Source of the DNA: Marchantia polymorpha subsp. ruderalis
Lineage: Eukaryota; Streptophyta; Marchantiopsida; Marchantiales; Marchantiaceae
Direction: 5' to 3'
Length of the DNA stretch: 64,000 nt
Assembly (NCBI GenBank): GCA_037833965.1
Contig: AP031351.1
Location: 1,066,501 to 1,130,500 of the forward strand
Shown here: positions 43,811 to 56,700 of the stretch, piece by piece
Layout: the number at the start of each line of letters is the position of its first letter
Numbering within the stretch: position 1 is the stretch's first letter
Made by a program: the position numbers and the translations under genes
Notes under the pieces: generated by a model
The model's input: only the letters and a program-made list of their open reading frames with translations
Told to the model about the DNA's origin: nothing
Database searches by the model: none

Positions 43811-46800
43811 GATATCCGAAATGAAAATAAAATAACAACACGAATAACAGTCACATGGACTTTACAAAAGAATTTTGTAAACTAGAGTTTACAAAATATA
43901 ATTGAGGTTAACGGATTCAAAGTACGGTCATTCATACAAGCCTCGATTATTAAATAAACTCTGTCAATCTATAGTGGAAATCAGATGGTCACAGCTCCAA
44001 AAAAACCAAACAAAAGAAAATTTTATACAGTTTAGCCACATACTCCATTGAAAAATAGAAAAGCATGAAAGCAGCCGGAGAGTTGTGATTTTGACTTATT
44101 CCCATTTATTCCATTACTTTCTGAAAGTGGAACGGATAGATATAATCACTTTCTCCGATTCTTCCATCAACTACCAATAAATTTTCTCAACGCATATTTA
44201 CTCTTTCTGACTCCACAGAATCAATCTTACATTTTGGGATTGAGGCGGCAATGGTGTCCAATCATGTACTCATTAATGTTGGACAACATTAAACGGGAAA
44301 AGTTTGCAAATTTCATTTTTACTTTCTACTAATTAAATTTTAATTAACCGTGTAGCTTCACAGTTTTGTCTCCAAGATTTTTAGTCAGGTATGTCTTGGG
44401 TCGCAGAAGCAAAGATACAAGACTTTAACGCCATAAAAGCTGGAAGCAATTTGAACCGGACCATGTCAGAAGGGACCTTCTCTCTATAATAGATCAACGG
44501 GTGTTTAGCACGTAGTTTACAGGAATGAGTTTCATAAACAAAGCCAATCATCATACCATGATTAGTTTTATGATCATTGTGCGCAAAATACTACCGGTGA
44601 TAACAACTCACGATTTTAGTATGAGAATTTTTCACTACAATTCAAGCAAAGTCTTAAAAAACGATTAAGGTTTCTTAATAATTTATTATATAAGCGAGTA
44701 GCTGAAAACAACCTTTTCTTTGTATAATAGATAACTAAATTTCTGAACGAATGTCAACATATTTTTTTCTACCATTTATTGGATCTCAATCATCAGTTGC
44801 AGTTACGATAGTTACAAGAAGGAATTTCGTGGATATTTATGTGAAAATTGTGAAATTTTTCAATTATAAAAAATATGTGCTCATACACAATGAATTTACG
44901 CATCAGCCAATTTTCAGAAAAACATTTCATACTAAATCAGCAGAAATGATAGGCTATTCATCTTGTACATTGAAGAATATATGATGATATGTATTAAAAA
45001 AAAATTTAATGCTTAAAATTAACAAAAACTTTATCAAGACACCATCAACCCATGTAGGGTGAACTCGATAAGGTGTCATGGAGCTATTACTCCGTGTCAT
45101 GGCATTGAGAATTACGTATCACTTCACTTTATAGACCCAAACTATCTAAGGTCACAGAATTTACAAACAGCACAAGCATGCAAAGAGGTGTCTCATCATG
45201 TGATTGCTATTCTATCCTACGTTCAGCACTAGGATTTCGTGATCAATGCAGTACACTAACTGTAACTTTTACTAAAATACTGTAAGCAAATATTTAGAAG
45301 ACGTAGAATACATGACACAAACTTGAGTGCAAATACGTTTTGGTTACATAGGCAATGACTGGTCTTTGTAAACCGAAATCTCCGTCTGGTCCTGAATTCC
45401 TCAATAATCATCTCGCATCTCACTGTTGCACAGTAAAGCTTTCTGCCGTAAAAGTCAGCTGGGAGTAACGAGTGACGAGGCCAATAGCAACTGAGAACAG
45501 TCATGCTTCTACAAGACATTTGAGTCAAAATTTTGAACTCGAATTTGTGTGGAATGCCATGATATTGAAACTAAACTCCTTGAATTTGTAAGACTCAAGT
45601 TTCTATATTCGGTGGACAAGTAAGGCGCATATTGTCGGTATACTAGCGTCAATCCGTTAGACAGCATGTTAAATATACGTTGTAAAGGTGCTCATGACTA
45701 TGTAGAGTTATATTCTTATTCAAGATCTGTAGATTTCCTAGCACTTGATTTTCACATTCATTCTACCGCTCAAATCAAGGATGAGACTAACATGATCCTA
45801 AAAGTAGAGCTTAACGAAACTGGCAGAGTTGAAGCTTGAATGAATACTTTAAGTAGTTGTAGTTCTTAGTAAGTTTAAGTAAACTCTGAATTCAGGCCAT
45901 ACTCGTATCAAATAGTCTTATTACTAGCTCAATTGGGTCCTCTGTCGTGTGTCAGACGTTGTAGCCGCCGGACAGAGAAATCTGTACAATTGATCTCAGG
46001 ACTTCAATGAAAGGACTTCAATCCCAATTATCTCCTTTCATTGCAGAATCTGATCCAAAGAGGCCAGACCTTGCCTCATCTTTTAGGTATCTATTATCCG
46101 AAGAGGGCATATAAACGCCTTGACATGCATGTAAACAACGCACTGCACATGCATCTCAACGTTGTTCATTGTATTCCTAATTAGTCAGAAGGTGCCAACT
46201 GTCACGTCCACCACTTCCTGCTTATGATGATGTTCTCACAAAACAGTTCGTAAATTCTGGAGGGAGATGCTGAATGAACGATTTGTTGTCAAGCATCAGC
46301 AAGTACCATAGATCAAACCGTTACTGGTACTAACCCATCTCCAACAAGGCTTATCGTTCGTCCTATGCGATAAAATTTGAAATCTGAAGATATCGCATAG
46401 GAGAACGACGAATTCGAAGGTGAGCCCGGAAAAGAATGAATCTCACATGTTTCTTTGCTCTTGTACACCCTAGTGCTTAACATTCGTTGACAGTCGCTCC
46501 AAGTTGTTCTTGCAAATCACTAGAACGGTCGTCCATCTCATCTCATGGGCGTCGCGGTCCAAACTAGGTGAACTCCCCTTCGAATGCTCCACAAGTTCAT
46601 CTGACAGCAAAATGCCCCGGAACCTCAACATTTAAGAAGCATCGGGCATCTTTGCATCTCAGTTGACGCTACGACTGCATCAACCAAAGTTAAGGTACCA
46701 GAAATGAAGCAATTAGATATTCGCTGTATGCTTCTCAGGAACTTAGCTTCCAAATCCTTCTTTAGGATTTCGTTCCCTGATCCAAGCGGGGGAGGTCGAA

Positions 46801-47017
46801 GATAGTCGGTGAAAGCGGATATATCCGTAACAATAATTCACATAGATAGATTACCGGCGGCTTCTTTCCTCACTTCGGACATGCTTCGTGCTCGAAATTC
46901 GTGTGATCGTGATCATCGCCTAAAGATCAAACCACCAAGGTGCTACTTCAGCAGGCACCGTGTTTAATATCAGTATCAGCCAGAGTTACTGATCAGAGTG
47001 TGACTGAAGTACTCTAC
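43811..47017. other. Intergenic, no gene seen
   Basis: AT-rich between about 43,800 and 45,000, then ordinary. No frame above about 90 codons and no recognised domain. A long foldback lies at 46,355-46,407. The bases just left of 47,018 are the likely 3' UTR of the C2-domain gene. Confidence 0.5.
46355..46407. other. Foldback with an 18/17-base near-perfect stem
   Basis: CGTTCGTCCTATGCGATA pairs with TATCGCATAGGAGAACG across an 18-base loop, with one bulged base. It could be a small RNA precursor or a trace of a miniature transposon. Nothing around it decides. Confidence 0.45.
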
Positions 47018-47488
47018 TCAAGTCAGGAGGATCTCTCTGCGAGATGGAATGAATGACAGAGCGAGCTCCACCATGCCTCGCTGCTTTCCCTTGTAAGCTA
47101 CAGGGTAGCTCTGAATGGGCACTTCATTCCGGTGCACCTCCAGCAGTTTCTCCACATTGATCTTCACCGTCCCTCGAGGACTGTTTCTCTTGATATCATG
47201 TGGCTGGTACAGACTGATGTGCAGCCAGTCGTACATTGCGAAGTTCACATACTCTGCAATCTTGAAGCTGACCTGCTCGTTCCACTGCGGATTCGAGCCT
47301 CCATTACGGACCACGTTGCTCTTTCGATTCTCTCCCCCGATGCAAAAAGCGGCGTACATGTTAGCTCGGCCTAGACCCATGAACTCGTGTCCTTTGATGC
47401 CCTTGGCTCCTTTCAAATGGATAATCAGCTCTCCGGCCCTCATCGTAGACCTTGGTCTTGAAACGTCCCGAAGGATTTCCATCACCAT
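47018..47488 (-). CDS. Small single C2-domain protein
   Basis: A one-exon frame of 156 codons from ATG at 47,488. The C2 core begins at residue about 19 (GELIIHLKGAKG), continues through NPQWNEQVSFKI (about 66-77) and YDWLHISLY (about 86-94), and ends with a strand-like MVELALSFI. The order fits plant SRC2/ERG3-like C2 proteins, which bind membranes in defence or stress signalling. The usual calcium-binding SDPYV loop reads RANMY here, and the third loop has a single Asp, so calcium binding is doubtful and lipid or protein binding may be calcium-free. A later ATG at 47,443, right before the domain, is an equally good start. The frame stays open upstream to a TGA near 47,585 without an ATG, so a further 5' exon is possible. 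It stands alone, convergent with nothing nearby. Confidence 0.72.
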   Translation of the reverse strand: MVMEILRDVSRPRSTMRAGELIIHLKGAKGIKGHEFMGLGRANMYAAFCIGGENRKSNVVRNGGSNPQWNEQVSFKIAEYVNFAMYDWLHISLYQPHDIKRNSPRGTVKINVEKLLEVHRNEVPIQSYPVAYKGKQRGMVELALSFIPSRREILLT

Positions 47489-50400
47489 CTTCACAAACTT
47501 AGAAGGACGGAGAAGTTTTCCAAGGTATTCTTTCGAGCAACACTGCGCGTAATTCGGGCTCCTTCCACTGTCCGAAGCCGATCGTCAATGTGACGAAGGA
47601 AGATGGACTTTCGTCCCACTTGGAGTGATTCTCTTCAACGTGCGAAATATTTCGAGGTTCAGATGAAAGTGATCGTCCCCAACTATGTTCTTATGTATAT
47701 ACTCTTCCCGTGCAGTGCACTTTGAGTTACGAGAAGACGCTTCTGCTCTCCGCGTGAGCTCTATCTGAACTCGGTCATGTCTACGAGATGACTAGATCAA
47801 ATAACGCTCGCGTACAACGAAGTCTTGTCCCCAAAAACTAGCCTATGAAATGATCGGACTTCTCTCCAATTAAAGCTTCAATTGAACATGCTTCAGAGGC
47901 ACATATGCATGCCGTAGACTGAGCATTGCCATGTCAAACTGGTCCACCCACTGGCGCTTGGTTACCGAAGCTCGAAGAAGGGAGGAGAAAGGTGTACACA
48001 ACTGTTTTGACTTTTAGGCTCTAGGACTCTCGGAATACAAATCGAGGCGCGAAAGGAAGAAGGGCAGAACGTGAAGATCGGTAGGCTCTGTCTATGCACT
48101 CTGATCCGGAGAGTTCACATCTCTCAAGCAGCACGGAACCACACTGTTGTAGAACTCCAGCAAACGCGGAACATGATGATTAGGTTTTATTCTTCGGCTG
48201 AACTGACTTCGTGGATCCTTTCATTATGTGTTCACTTTGTACAAATTATTTAGTTTATGTGCAAGATAAGCGCTCTCCGAGCTCCTCCCATGACATGCCC
48301 TTTTTATCGGTTTATATTCCGTGTCTCTTGATGATGAAAACTCAGGAGTCATTGAAAGAAATGTTCCGAAACTTTATAACGTTCGATGTTCAGGAATCTA
48401 GCAGAATCAATCAATTCAACGATAGGAGCACGTGGGGAGTAATTCTTTACCCGTGAAACGAAGATGCAAACGACGTAATTTTCTAACATCGATCGGAATG
48501 TTACGTTTTCCTGTACCCTTTCCCATCTCAACTGGCAATTTAAGAATTCAAAAGATAGGGAAGAATGTTCCTCCGCGCTGACCAGTGCTTGTTCTCAGGA
48601 TGATTGCAGGGAAGCATCCAGCAGTTTCCTGTCGAAAGTTCATACTTAGTAACTGGAGAATCAAGTGTGTTGCGTCATGTCAGATCTATGTCAAACTCCC
48701 AAGTAAAAGGGATGGATGACAATATAGAAGCAAAATCTTCGGAATTAAGGTGTCTTTTCAAACTCACTACCTTAGTTGTTTAGCTCAGAAGTTTGTAAAC
48801 TAATCTAGATAATTTACACACTTCAGACGCATTCCTGACAGCATTTTGCATTTCTAAGATCTCGTTCTTGGTCTTGATATATTTCAACAAATAGGTGTAA
48901 TTTCACACTCATTTACAAAGTTATCTATTCTAATTGTGATAAGTCACTAAATTGAATAATCATCTAAATAGACGAAGATGATGAAAATTTTCAAAAATCA
49001 ATATTGTGCAATACTATCATCCTGAACAAACCTCTGCATATTTGGAAGCCTCTAAATCTTCAAGGTCGAGTATTGGACGCATTCAACGCGGGTCAGCTTT
49101 GACGCTTCTATGGATCATGACTCGGCCTCCTTAGTCAACCCTGCAAAGGGTTGAGTGTAGAGGCCGTAGACCCAACTTTCGTGTATTGTATGCGAGAAGA
49201 TTGGTCACTTAAAAGAGCAAAGAGTGCAGTGCAGCTCTGTTGACTCGGAACTTTCGATAGTCGGAAGAGGTGAGGTCAAACGCAGGCAGCATGCGCAAGT
49301 CAGTGGATCCGTGGTCCGTTAGATGCCTCATGCTGTTCTGAATGACTAGGCATCTTTCAGTAGTAGGGCAAAGAGTAGACGGAAGGCCTTGTCCATAATA
49401 ACCGCAAGTTCATAATTGTATATTATGATGTTAACTTTCATCGATACATTAATTCCTTGGATCACATGGGAGAAGAATTAATGCTTTGACTTTGTGCTAC
49501 AAATGAAGAACTGTATTTGTCCAAATCTTAAGAGACGACTCTCAACAAGCCATTATGCATTCGATTCATAACAATAAACACAACAGTAGGTAATGTCAAA
49601 GCACTGATAGATGGCATATTAATCTTTCATTATAGTGTCATTCGAGGCAGCGCACTGGAATGATAGAGAGAACGAAGTTTAGGTTACCGTCCGGGGTACT
49701 TTCTGCTGCTTACTGACTTGAGGAGCAAAGGTTTTCCCAAGTACACTCCAAGGTAGCATTTCAGATAATCTACTTACGTTGAAGGTTAGATGTCGAAGAC
49801 TGTACAGCATCAAGGGGTTAATCGATGGGAAATGACAGTCTTGAACGTGTCTACATCCAGTCTTGACATTGTTTCCAGAACCCAATCTGAAGCATTCTTT
49901 AGCGGGGACTGTTCATCGTGCTCAAAGGTACGCCTTTTCTTATTGTTTATTTGATATCATGACAGATTATCAGATTAGTGTTTCTTAAGACACTAGTTAT
50001 AGGACCGTGAGCCAACCACTATGCCTAAACAATGTATGTTAATCCTACCTCACTATATGCCTTCCAACATACTATCAGGTGCGATAGGACTCAAGTTAGA
50101 CATATACTGTTGCCATTACTATTGTAAGATGCGAGGACCATCTTCCCCGTGCGTACGGCGTCTCAGGCCCTATGAAGTAGAATACCCATATGGAAGTCAC
50201 TATCATGCGGAGACATTTGTCCCGCACAAAAATTCATTGTGCTTTATACCCCTTTCATCCATTGAAAAAGTTGAAATGTTTTCCTTGTGCAAGGACAGTA
50301 ACTGGCAAGATGGCATTATAAGACAATGATGACCATTTACAGACAAGATTATGGGCATCAGACAAAAACAAGGTTAAAGTAATTTACACTCCATGTACTC

Positions 50401-50791
50401 ATTTCTCGCATTAGGTCAATGAATCGAACTTCTTTGCTTTGATCAGAACGTCAACAGATGAAACAGGCTGCTGACCGTATATCGACATCCCTTCTCGAGG
50501 GCTCTGTTATGTCAACAAAGTATGCGGGTAACCCAACTTGATATTTCATTTCCTGTCTAAAGGAGCACCAGAAATGATACAGAAGTGACAGACCTTTGCG
50601 GTCATCTATGAATAAATCAAGGATCTCGCTAAAGCTCCTACTATCTTTGACATTTTTAATCTATAAAACTAAGGCTCCTTCATAAACAGATAGGCACAGG
50701 ATTTCTCTCTTCAGCAGGAGATTGATTGGTTCAGTGGTAGATAGAGAAACGTGGCATCGGGCTATCGTCACTGACTTGGAAACCAGTCAAA
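47489..50791. other. Gap between the C2 gene and the VPS3-like gene
   Basis: The right part (about 50,450-50,791) is the probable 3' UTR of the VPS3-like gene. The left part should hold the promoter of the C2 gene. Elsewhere only short unassigned frames occur, the longest 102 codons at 50,021-50,329. Confidence 0.5.
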
Positions 50792-53700
50792 TTAGCGATG
50801 GATGGCCGGATGCATTCGCTCTCCATATTGACGCAAACACTGCAAAAGAACGTATTGCCAAAAACTTAAAAATCTTGAGTACATAAAAGGATGTCTAACT
50901 CAGATGCCAAGAGCATAAAAAGGAGTACTACGATCAACAAGTCACGTGAAGACAAGGTGAGAAAGATGAAAAAACTACCAACCTTGTAGCAGAATATCAT
51001 ATCGTTTGGATAAAGGGCAAATAGTTTGGTCCCAATCCGGGCGTTACAAGACCCGCAAACTGTATCCGCTGTAATACAGACATGCCTTGATCTCTCCTCG
51101 ACACGAGCAATTCTTGCCTCCAGATTCTCTTTCCGGTTCATTTGCCTGACAATCTTTCGAGAAAAAGATACCCGAATTCAACAAACAACCACCTCTACAA
51201 TAACTTTTCCTCTGAAAATTTCACCTTTTGTAGTGATATGTCATCTTTAACAACTTCGTGGACGCTGGAGACTTCATAAAACCAAATCATGAGTTCCGAT
51301 CAAAAGCCAACAAACATAAAACATTGAGGTACCTGGCCTTGACGATGACGGTGGACACGAGAGACTAACATTTGTGAGATAGTTTCAGACGCCAAGCTGA
51401 GGGGCATGTCGAGTGTTAGTGCCTGTCACACATACAAACGAGATCAAATTTCTGAATCAGTCCTGTTCGTTCATCACTTGCAGTTGCTAAGAAACGAAAT
51501 TCGTTATCACTTTAAAATTCCACCTTATCTACTGTGGTAACAGTGAATTCCATTACTTGGAACAACCGTCGCTGTAGTACTTTCCTACAGCGAGCAATCT
51601 ATACTTAACGTAGTATGATCTAGCCATATGAATCGATATACAATAAGTCATACGTAACGAACCTTCAAAAGTTGCATCGGGTCAAGGTATGCTCCAGGAC
51701 AGTGAAGTAAGCTGACAGCTGCTCGGTGCATCGCAACCCTTCCTTCTCCGGGATTCAAATACATGTTCATCAACCTTACCTCATATACAGATCGAGTCAG
51801 GCAGATCCCATATAACTTACATATGTGACATCTAGAGGACTTCGAAACAAATCAGGAAAAGGTAATAATTTTACTCTTAAATTTCCTAAATGTTAACAAT
51901 CGACAAAGGAGAAAACTCTGCATTCTTAGAGACTCGTGAGTTACCCGTACAAGCATTCTACCAATCTACTGAAAGTATGTACTGTACGAACTACATGATA
52001 TAAAAACTCACTCCGAGTAAATATCTGGCCTCCCAATTTCTGCACAGTATTGTTCTGCTGCCTCGCTATCTTCAAGCTTCCTGGAAAACACAAACAACTC
52101 CTACTCAAGTTTTGGCTATATATTCTTACTTCCCTGTTCAACGTCAGGCTAGATTCAAAACAAGGTACATGACATTTATGCGTCATGTACTCTGATTCCC
52201 TTTTTTTCTTAGGCAACATGATGATATTGACACCAATTGACAGAGACCAAAAGAACTAGATTAGAAACAACACAATTAGAGAAATGCTTCACACAGCGAC
52301 CTGAATATGAAACTTAGAGTAGTCACCCCTCTGCTTTTTTAAAAAAAATGGGGTGACTAGTTTAACTTGACCCAAATCACTGACGTAAGTGGCGATAGTA
52401 AATCACATCAAGCAGATAGTTAAGAGTAACCTCGGATGAAATATAACTTACAATGCCAATGTTCGTAGTGCTGATAGTTCGTCACCGAGCTTCCGGTGTA
52501 ACACAAACTGTTCACGAGCAAACCACATGGGAATGCATAGCAAGATGAAAGGTAAGGGTTTGGATGTTAGTAACATGACAATATAACGATGCCTTCTCAT
52601 TCATCCAATCATGAGAACAAAGAGAATGTTCGCAAGATCAAGAGATTTCAAATATGCACCTGCTCTTTCCAAAGTTCTGACTCTTGAATGTGATCTAACA
52701 CAGCTTTGGCGTCATAATGATCTGAAGACTCCAAGAAAGTAAGTAGTTGCTCTCGAGGATTGTTAATCATGGCCAAGGACGATGGAGATACGCTAGCGTC
52801 CAGCTGTGTTTGAGGACACTCATGTCTAGTGTGACTTAGATGGGCTTGTCTTGATGATGATGCTGTACTTCCGCTGTCTTCCATATGACCAATATTCTCC
52901 CCAAGTGCACCTAAAGCAGATTTTGCGAGAGAAAGAGCTAGTTCTGTATGGTAATGGGGATCTTCTGACCCTTGCTCTCTTACTAACCAAAGCAAGTACC
53001 TGCACAGAAGCATAAGGACTCACAAATTTATTTGAATGTTTAAGGCAACCACCTTCGTTGTTCAAGTCAAGGAGAGGATATCAATACACAGTCTGGAAGA
53101 CTAGCAACTTACATGATACTTGTAGACCTGGACTGCAACTTTAAACTATCACATGTCTCGAAAAGCATGTTCATTATCCCTTACCTTTGCTGCACAATGC
53201 CTCCATGAGCCTTCAAAAGTTCTAGTGCATCCTCTGCTTCGATGAGAAAACTACTGTGTTAGGAAAGACAAGCTTGTTATTTCTGTAAAATAAAAGAAGA
53301 AGATATTTAAGCTTCGTGAAGGTCTTGTGATAAAACATTCAAAAGTTTGATAACTACTTCACAGTTACTACGTTTAAATACCTGCAGGGAGGGGATCTTC
53401 TCGCTTCGATGATGTTAGCACATTTAATGCTAGGTTTTGGTCAAGTTTTAAGATCTGCATGAAGTGAAAGTTGATTAACGAACTGATAATCTCCACTCCT
53501 TGCTATAGGTCATAGGGAAAAACCGTGAGACGACAGAAATAGGAAACTCTCAGGAATGTCACAGGCAAAGTACTCAGGTATTTGTTCAAGTCACTTACCC
53601 AACTCAAATGCAGTAAGACTAGCTTGCTGTCAGATGACTCCTCTAGTAAACGCGCAGCTTCTGTAGCTGCTGCCACTTGCCTGTAACTCAAGTTTCCCAC

Positions 53701-56700
53701 TTGATGGTTCGCACTTCCCCATGAATTATATGGTGTGTGTGCCAAAGTTTGCCAAACTTGCAAGGCCAAATTCCAGAGTTTCTTGCTCTCGTACAACAAA
53801 GCAAGTGCCCGAAGTTGCCCTGCACCTTTGAGCAGATTCTCCACCTCTTCCTGCATTGCCCATGCATGTAAAGAGCTGCGTCATCCTGGGCAACGGCAAG
53901 TCTTCCTTTTTCTTGGCAGTCACAACGTCTTGTCCATTCCTTACTTCAAAAGGCTGCTGCCCAACCACCCAGCATAGCCCAGAATGCATGCTATTGAGCT
54001 CCGCTGGGTATTGAAGAGAAAAACCTTCAAAACTAATAAAAAGATTGAAAGAGAAATGAACTTAAACATTGAACACCCCATCTTCAAAGAAGAGGTTCAT
54101 GGTTGCAAAAAGGCTGCAACTTACAACTCCTTCAACAAGCTATATTGATGTTTAATATGTGATCATGAAACTAGTAACAAGGAGGCACAAAGCTGCTTAC
54201 TAGTGGTTTCGATCAAAACCATTGGTAACTACCAATGGTTTTGATTGAAATATGAGCAACGTCACATTTCGGGGTAAATTGTGTTTCAGGTAATAATATA
54301 TGCATCTCACGTATCTGAATTAAGATATAAACCTATATGGTACAAAAAGATCCCTCAAGTGACAGATCTTCAGAACTTCATTTTATCTCGACAGTTTTAG
54401 CGTTGTTGGAATGAGTGTTTTGAGTTGTGCAAGTTGATCATACCAGGACGCATCTATTGGACGAAGAAGCCAATTCCTCAAGTTCACTTGTAGCATGTAG
54501 TTCGGTGTAGAGCTTCATGAGAAATGTATCGACAGCCTCCTTCTCCAATGCTTTTAACTCCTCCTCCCGAACCATATTAAGATATCTGAAAAGTTGAAAT
54601 AGACAGAATCCACAGAATGTGGAAATTAAAACTCATCTTAAAGTTCTTTTCCAGGTTAAATCTTGCAACGAGAAGGGAGTGACCCGAAACTTTAGGTTGA
54701 AGCGTGACTTAGACAAATTCATCCAAGAGGTTACGTCTGTGTCACGCTTTATTTTCAAGTGGCTCCAGGCTGCAAAAAACTTTGAAGTGTCAAAGCAAGT
54801 CATCCAACCTCGCAACGTTTTGCATGGCGAGAATTAGATAACGTTCAACGAGAGCATCTTTCCCTGACTTTGTTCCCAGGTATAGATCTTCAGATTTTGA
54901 TCCATCACCTCCAAGCAGTTGGGTCTGAGCCAGTAAGCCACTTTTAATTGCAAGTAAGCCACTCTCGATAACCATGACCATCGGTTGAGGAGGTGGATGC
55001 AATCCCCAATACCGTTTTCGAGGAACCTGCATTTAGAGAAACAGTTTGAGAATTATCTTGAAACAGCAACATCATTGATCCATTTAGAAAAATTATGACC
55101 AATTTTACCTCTTGTGCAAATTTCGTTTGAAAGCAAAGTTTAAGAAAAATTATCGCTAAATAGCAGATCAGATCACATAAATGAACTTCTTTGAGAGAAC
55201 GTGGAAGAAGGATGCAAACCATGGCTCGCCAACGTGATGTCATAGAGGGAAAAAAGGGGAATAATTCTGCAGGCTCCAAAATATCGGAGAGTAGAAAGTG
55301 GTCCATGGCTTCCTTAAAATGCAAGTCAAAGAGATGGAGAAACCCTGTTTCAGCATGGACCATTGACAACCAAAACTTAGTCTTTTCTTCTCCTCCTTCA
55401 ACCTGGGAATCTTCCGCTAACCTGATCGCATCACTGTATGATTTATTTTTCAGGAGCTCCTTCAATTGTTCTTCCAAAGGAACTTGCCGTAGACACCAGA
55501 CCTGCAATAGATTGAATGTTTTGAATAAGTAGCTAGGTACTTCAAGCATAAGAAAACGTCCATTGAACTATCAATCACGGTTCTGAAAATCGGTAGTTTT
55601 GATACTCCTGAAGCGCTTGGATCCAAAAGGTTTTCCATATCTCAAGCTCTGGATGCTTATGATCTGTGATCATGAGCGAACTTTGCATAAGTTCATGCTC
55701 CAAGTATCTGTATTCCTCTAGATCTCATGTCTCAAACCCTACGAGTGATTCAAGTTGCCCTAAGCCCTTGAGTAGAATTCTTTGAATCACATAAAGTGAA
55801 TAGCTTCCTCCTATGTTGAAAATGAACGATGCGAGCCAAATTTCTCCATGCTCCTAACACCTGATTATATGAGTCCAAGCTCCATATTGCTTCATTAGAT
55901 ACTCTATGGGCTTCAAGGTTCAGAGATTACCACTCCAAAAATCTTGAAATTCAAAAAGTTTATTCAGTTACTATTATCTCCATTGGTATTCTAAGTCATT
56001 TCACACTCCCACTGTAAATGCTACATTTGTTTCAGTCGGAAACCTACTACAAATGGTACTTCAGCTACCTTTCGTTCACATAATGGAGACATAGAATAGC
56101 CTCTACTTAACACTCTTCCTGATAAACTTCAAGAGAGAATTTAAGAATCGTACCTTGAAGGAGTTGGCAATGACAACATACTGCCCATCATCATCGTCGG
56201 CAACTAGGCTCTTGCCTTTACCCGCGTCCAGAAGAGACAAAGACTGCATCTTTGTACCTGTTTTATGATGATAAAGCTCCACCACTCCTTGCTTGACGAC
56301 CACAACATATGGAGTACTAAATCCTATACCATCTGGAACCATTTGAAATTGCAAGCTGCCCCCTGCAGGATGACCTTCTGTGTTGATTGGAATGCCTGCA
56401 TTATCGATGAGGAGAAGAGCCTGTCGATCTTTTGGAAACGCCTTAAGTAAAGGTCGCCAAGAGAGTTCCTGTGGTAGAGAAAAAAGGTGTGTTGGTAGCC
56501 CAGTGGCGAGAGATATCAACAGATATTCCTGCCTTGTGCCAGCTATGATTACATCTCCGAGCCATGCCATGGTGACTATACCTTCTATCCCTGTCAATTC
56601 TCTGACTTTCACCACTGCCGAGTTATTGGAATCATCTTTAACCAAGTTTTCCCGTCTATCGATCCAATCCTGTTCTACAGGACGAATCTCAAAAAGAATT

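Noticed and set aside
52320-52359. Inverted repeat with T-run taken as a transcription terminator
   Set aside because: It lies inside an intron of a plant nuclear gene, where bacterial-type terminators do not apply.
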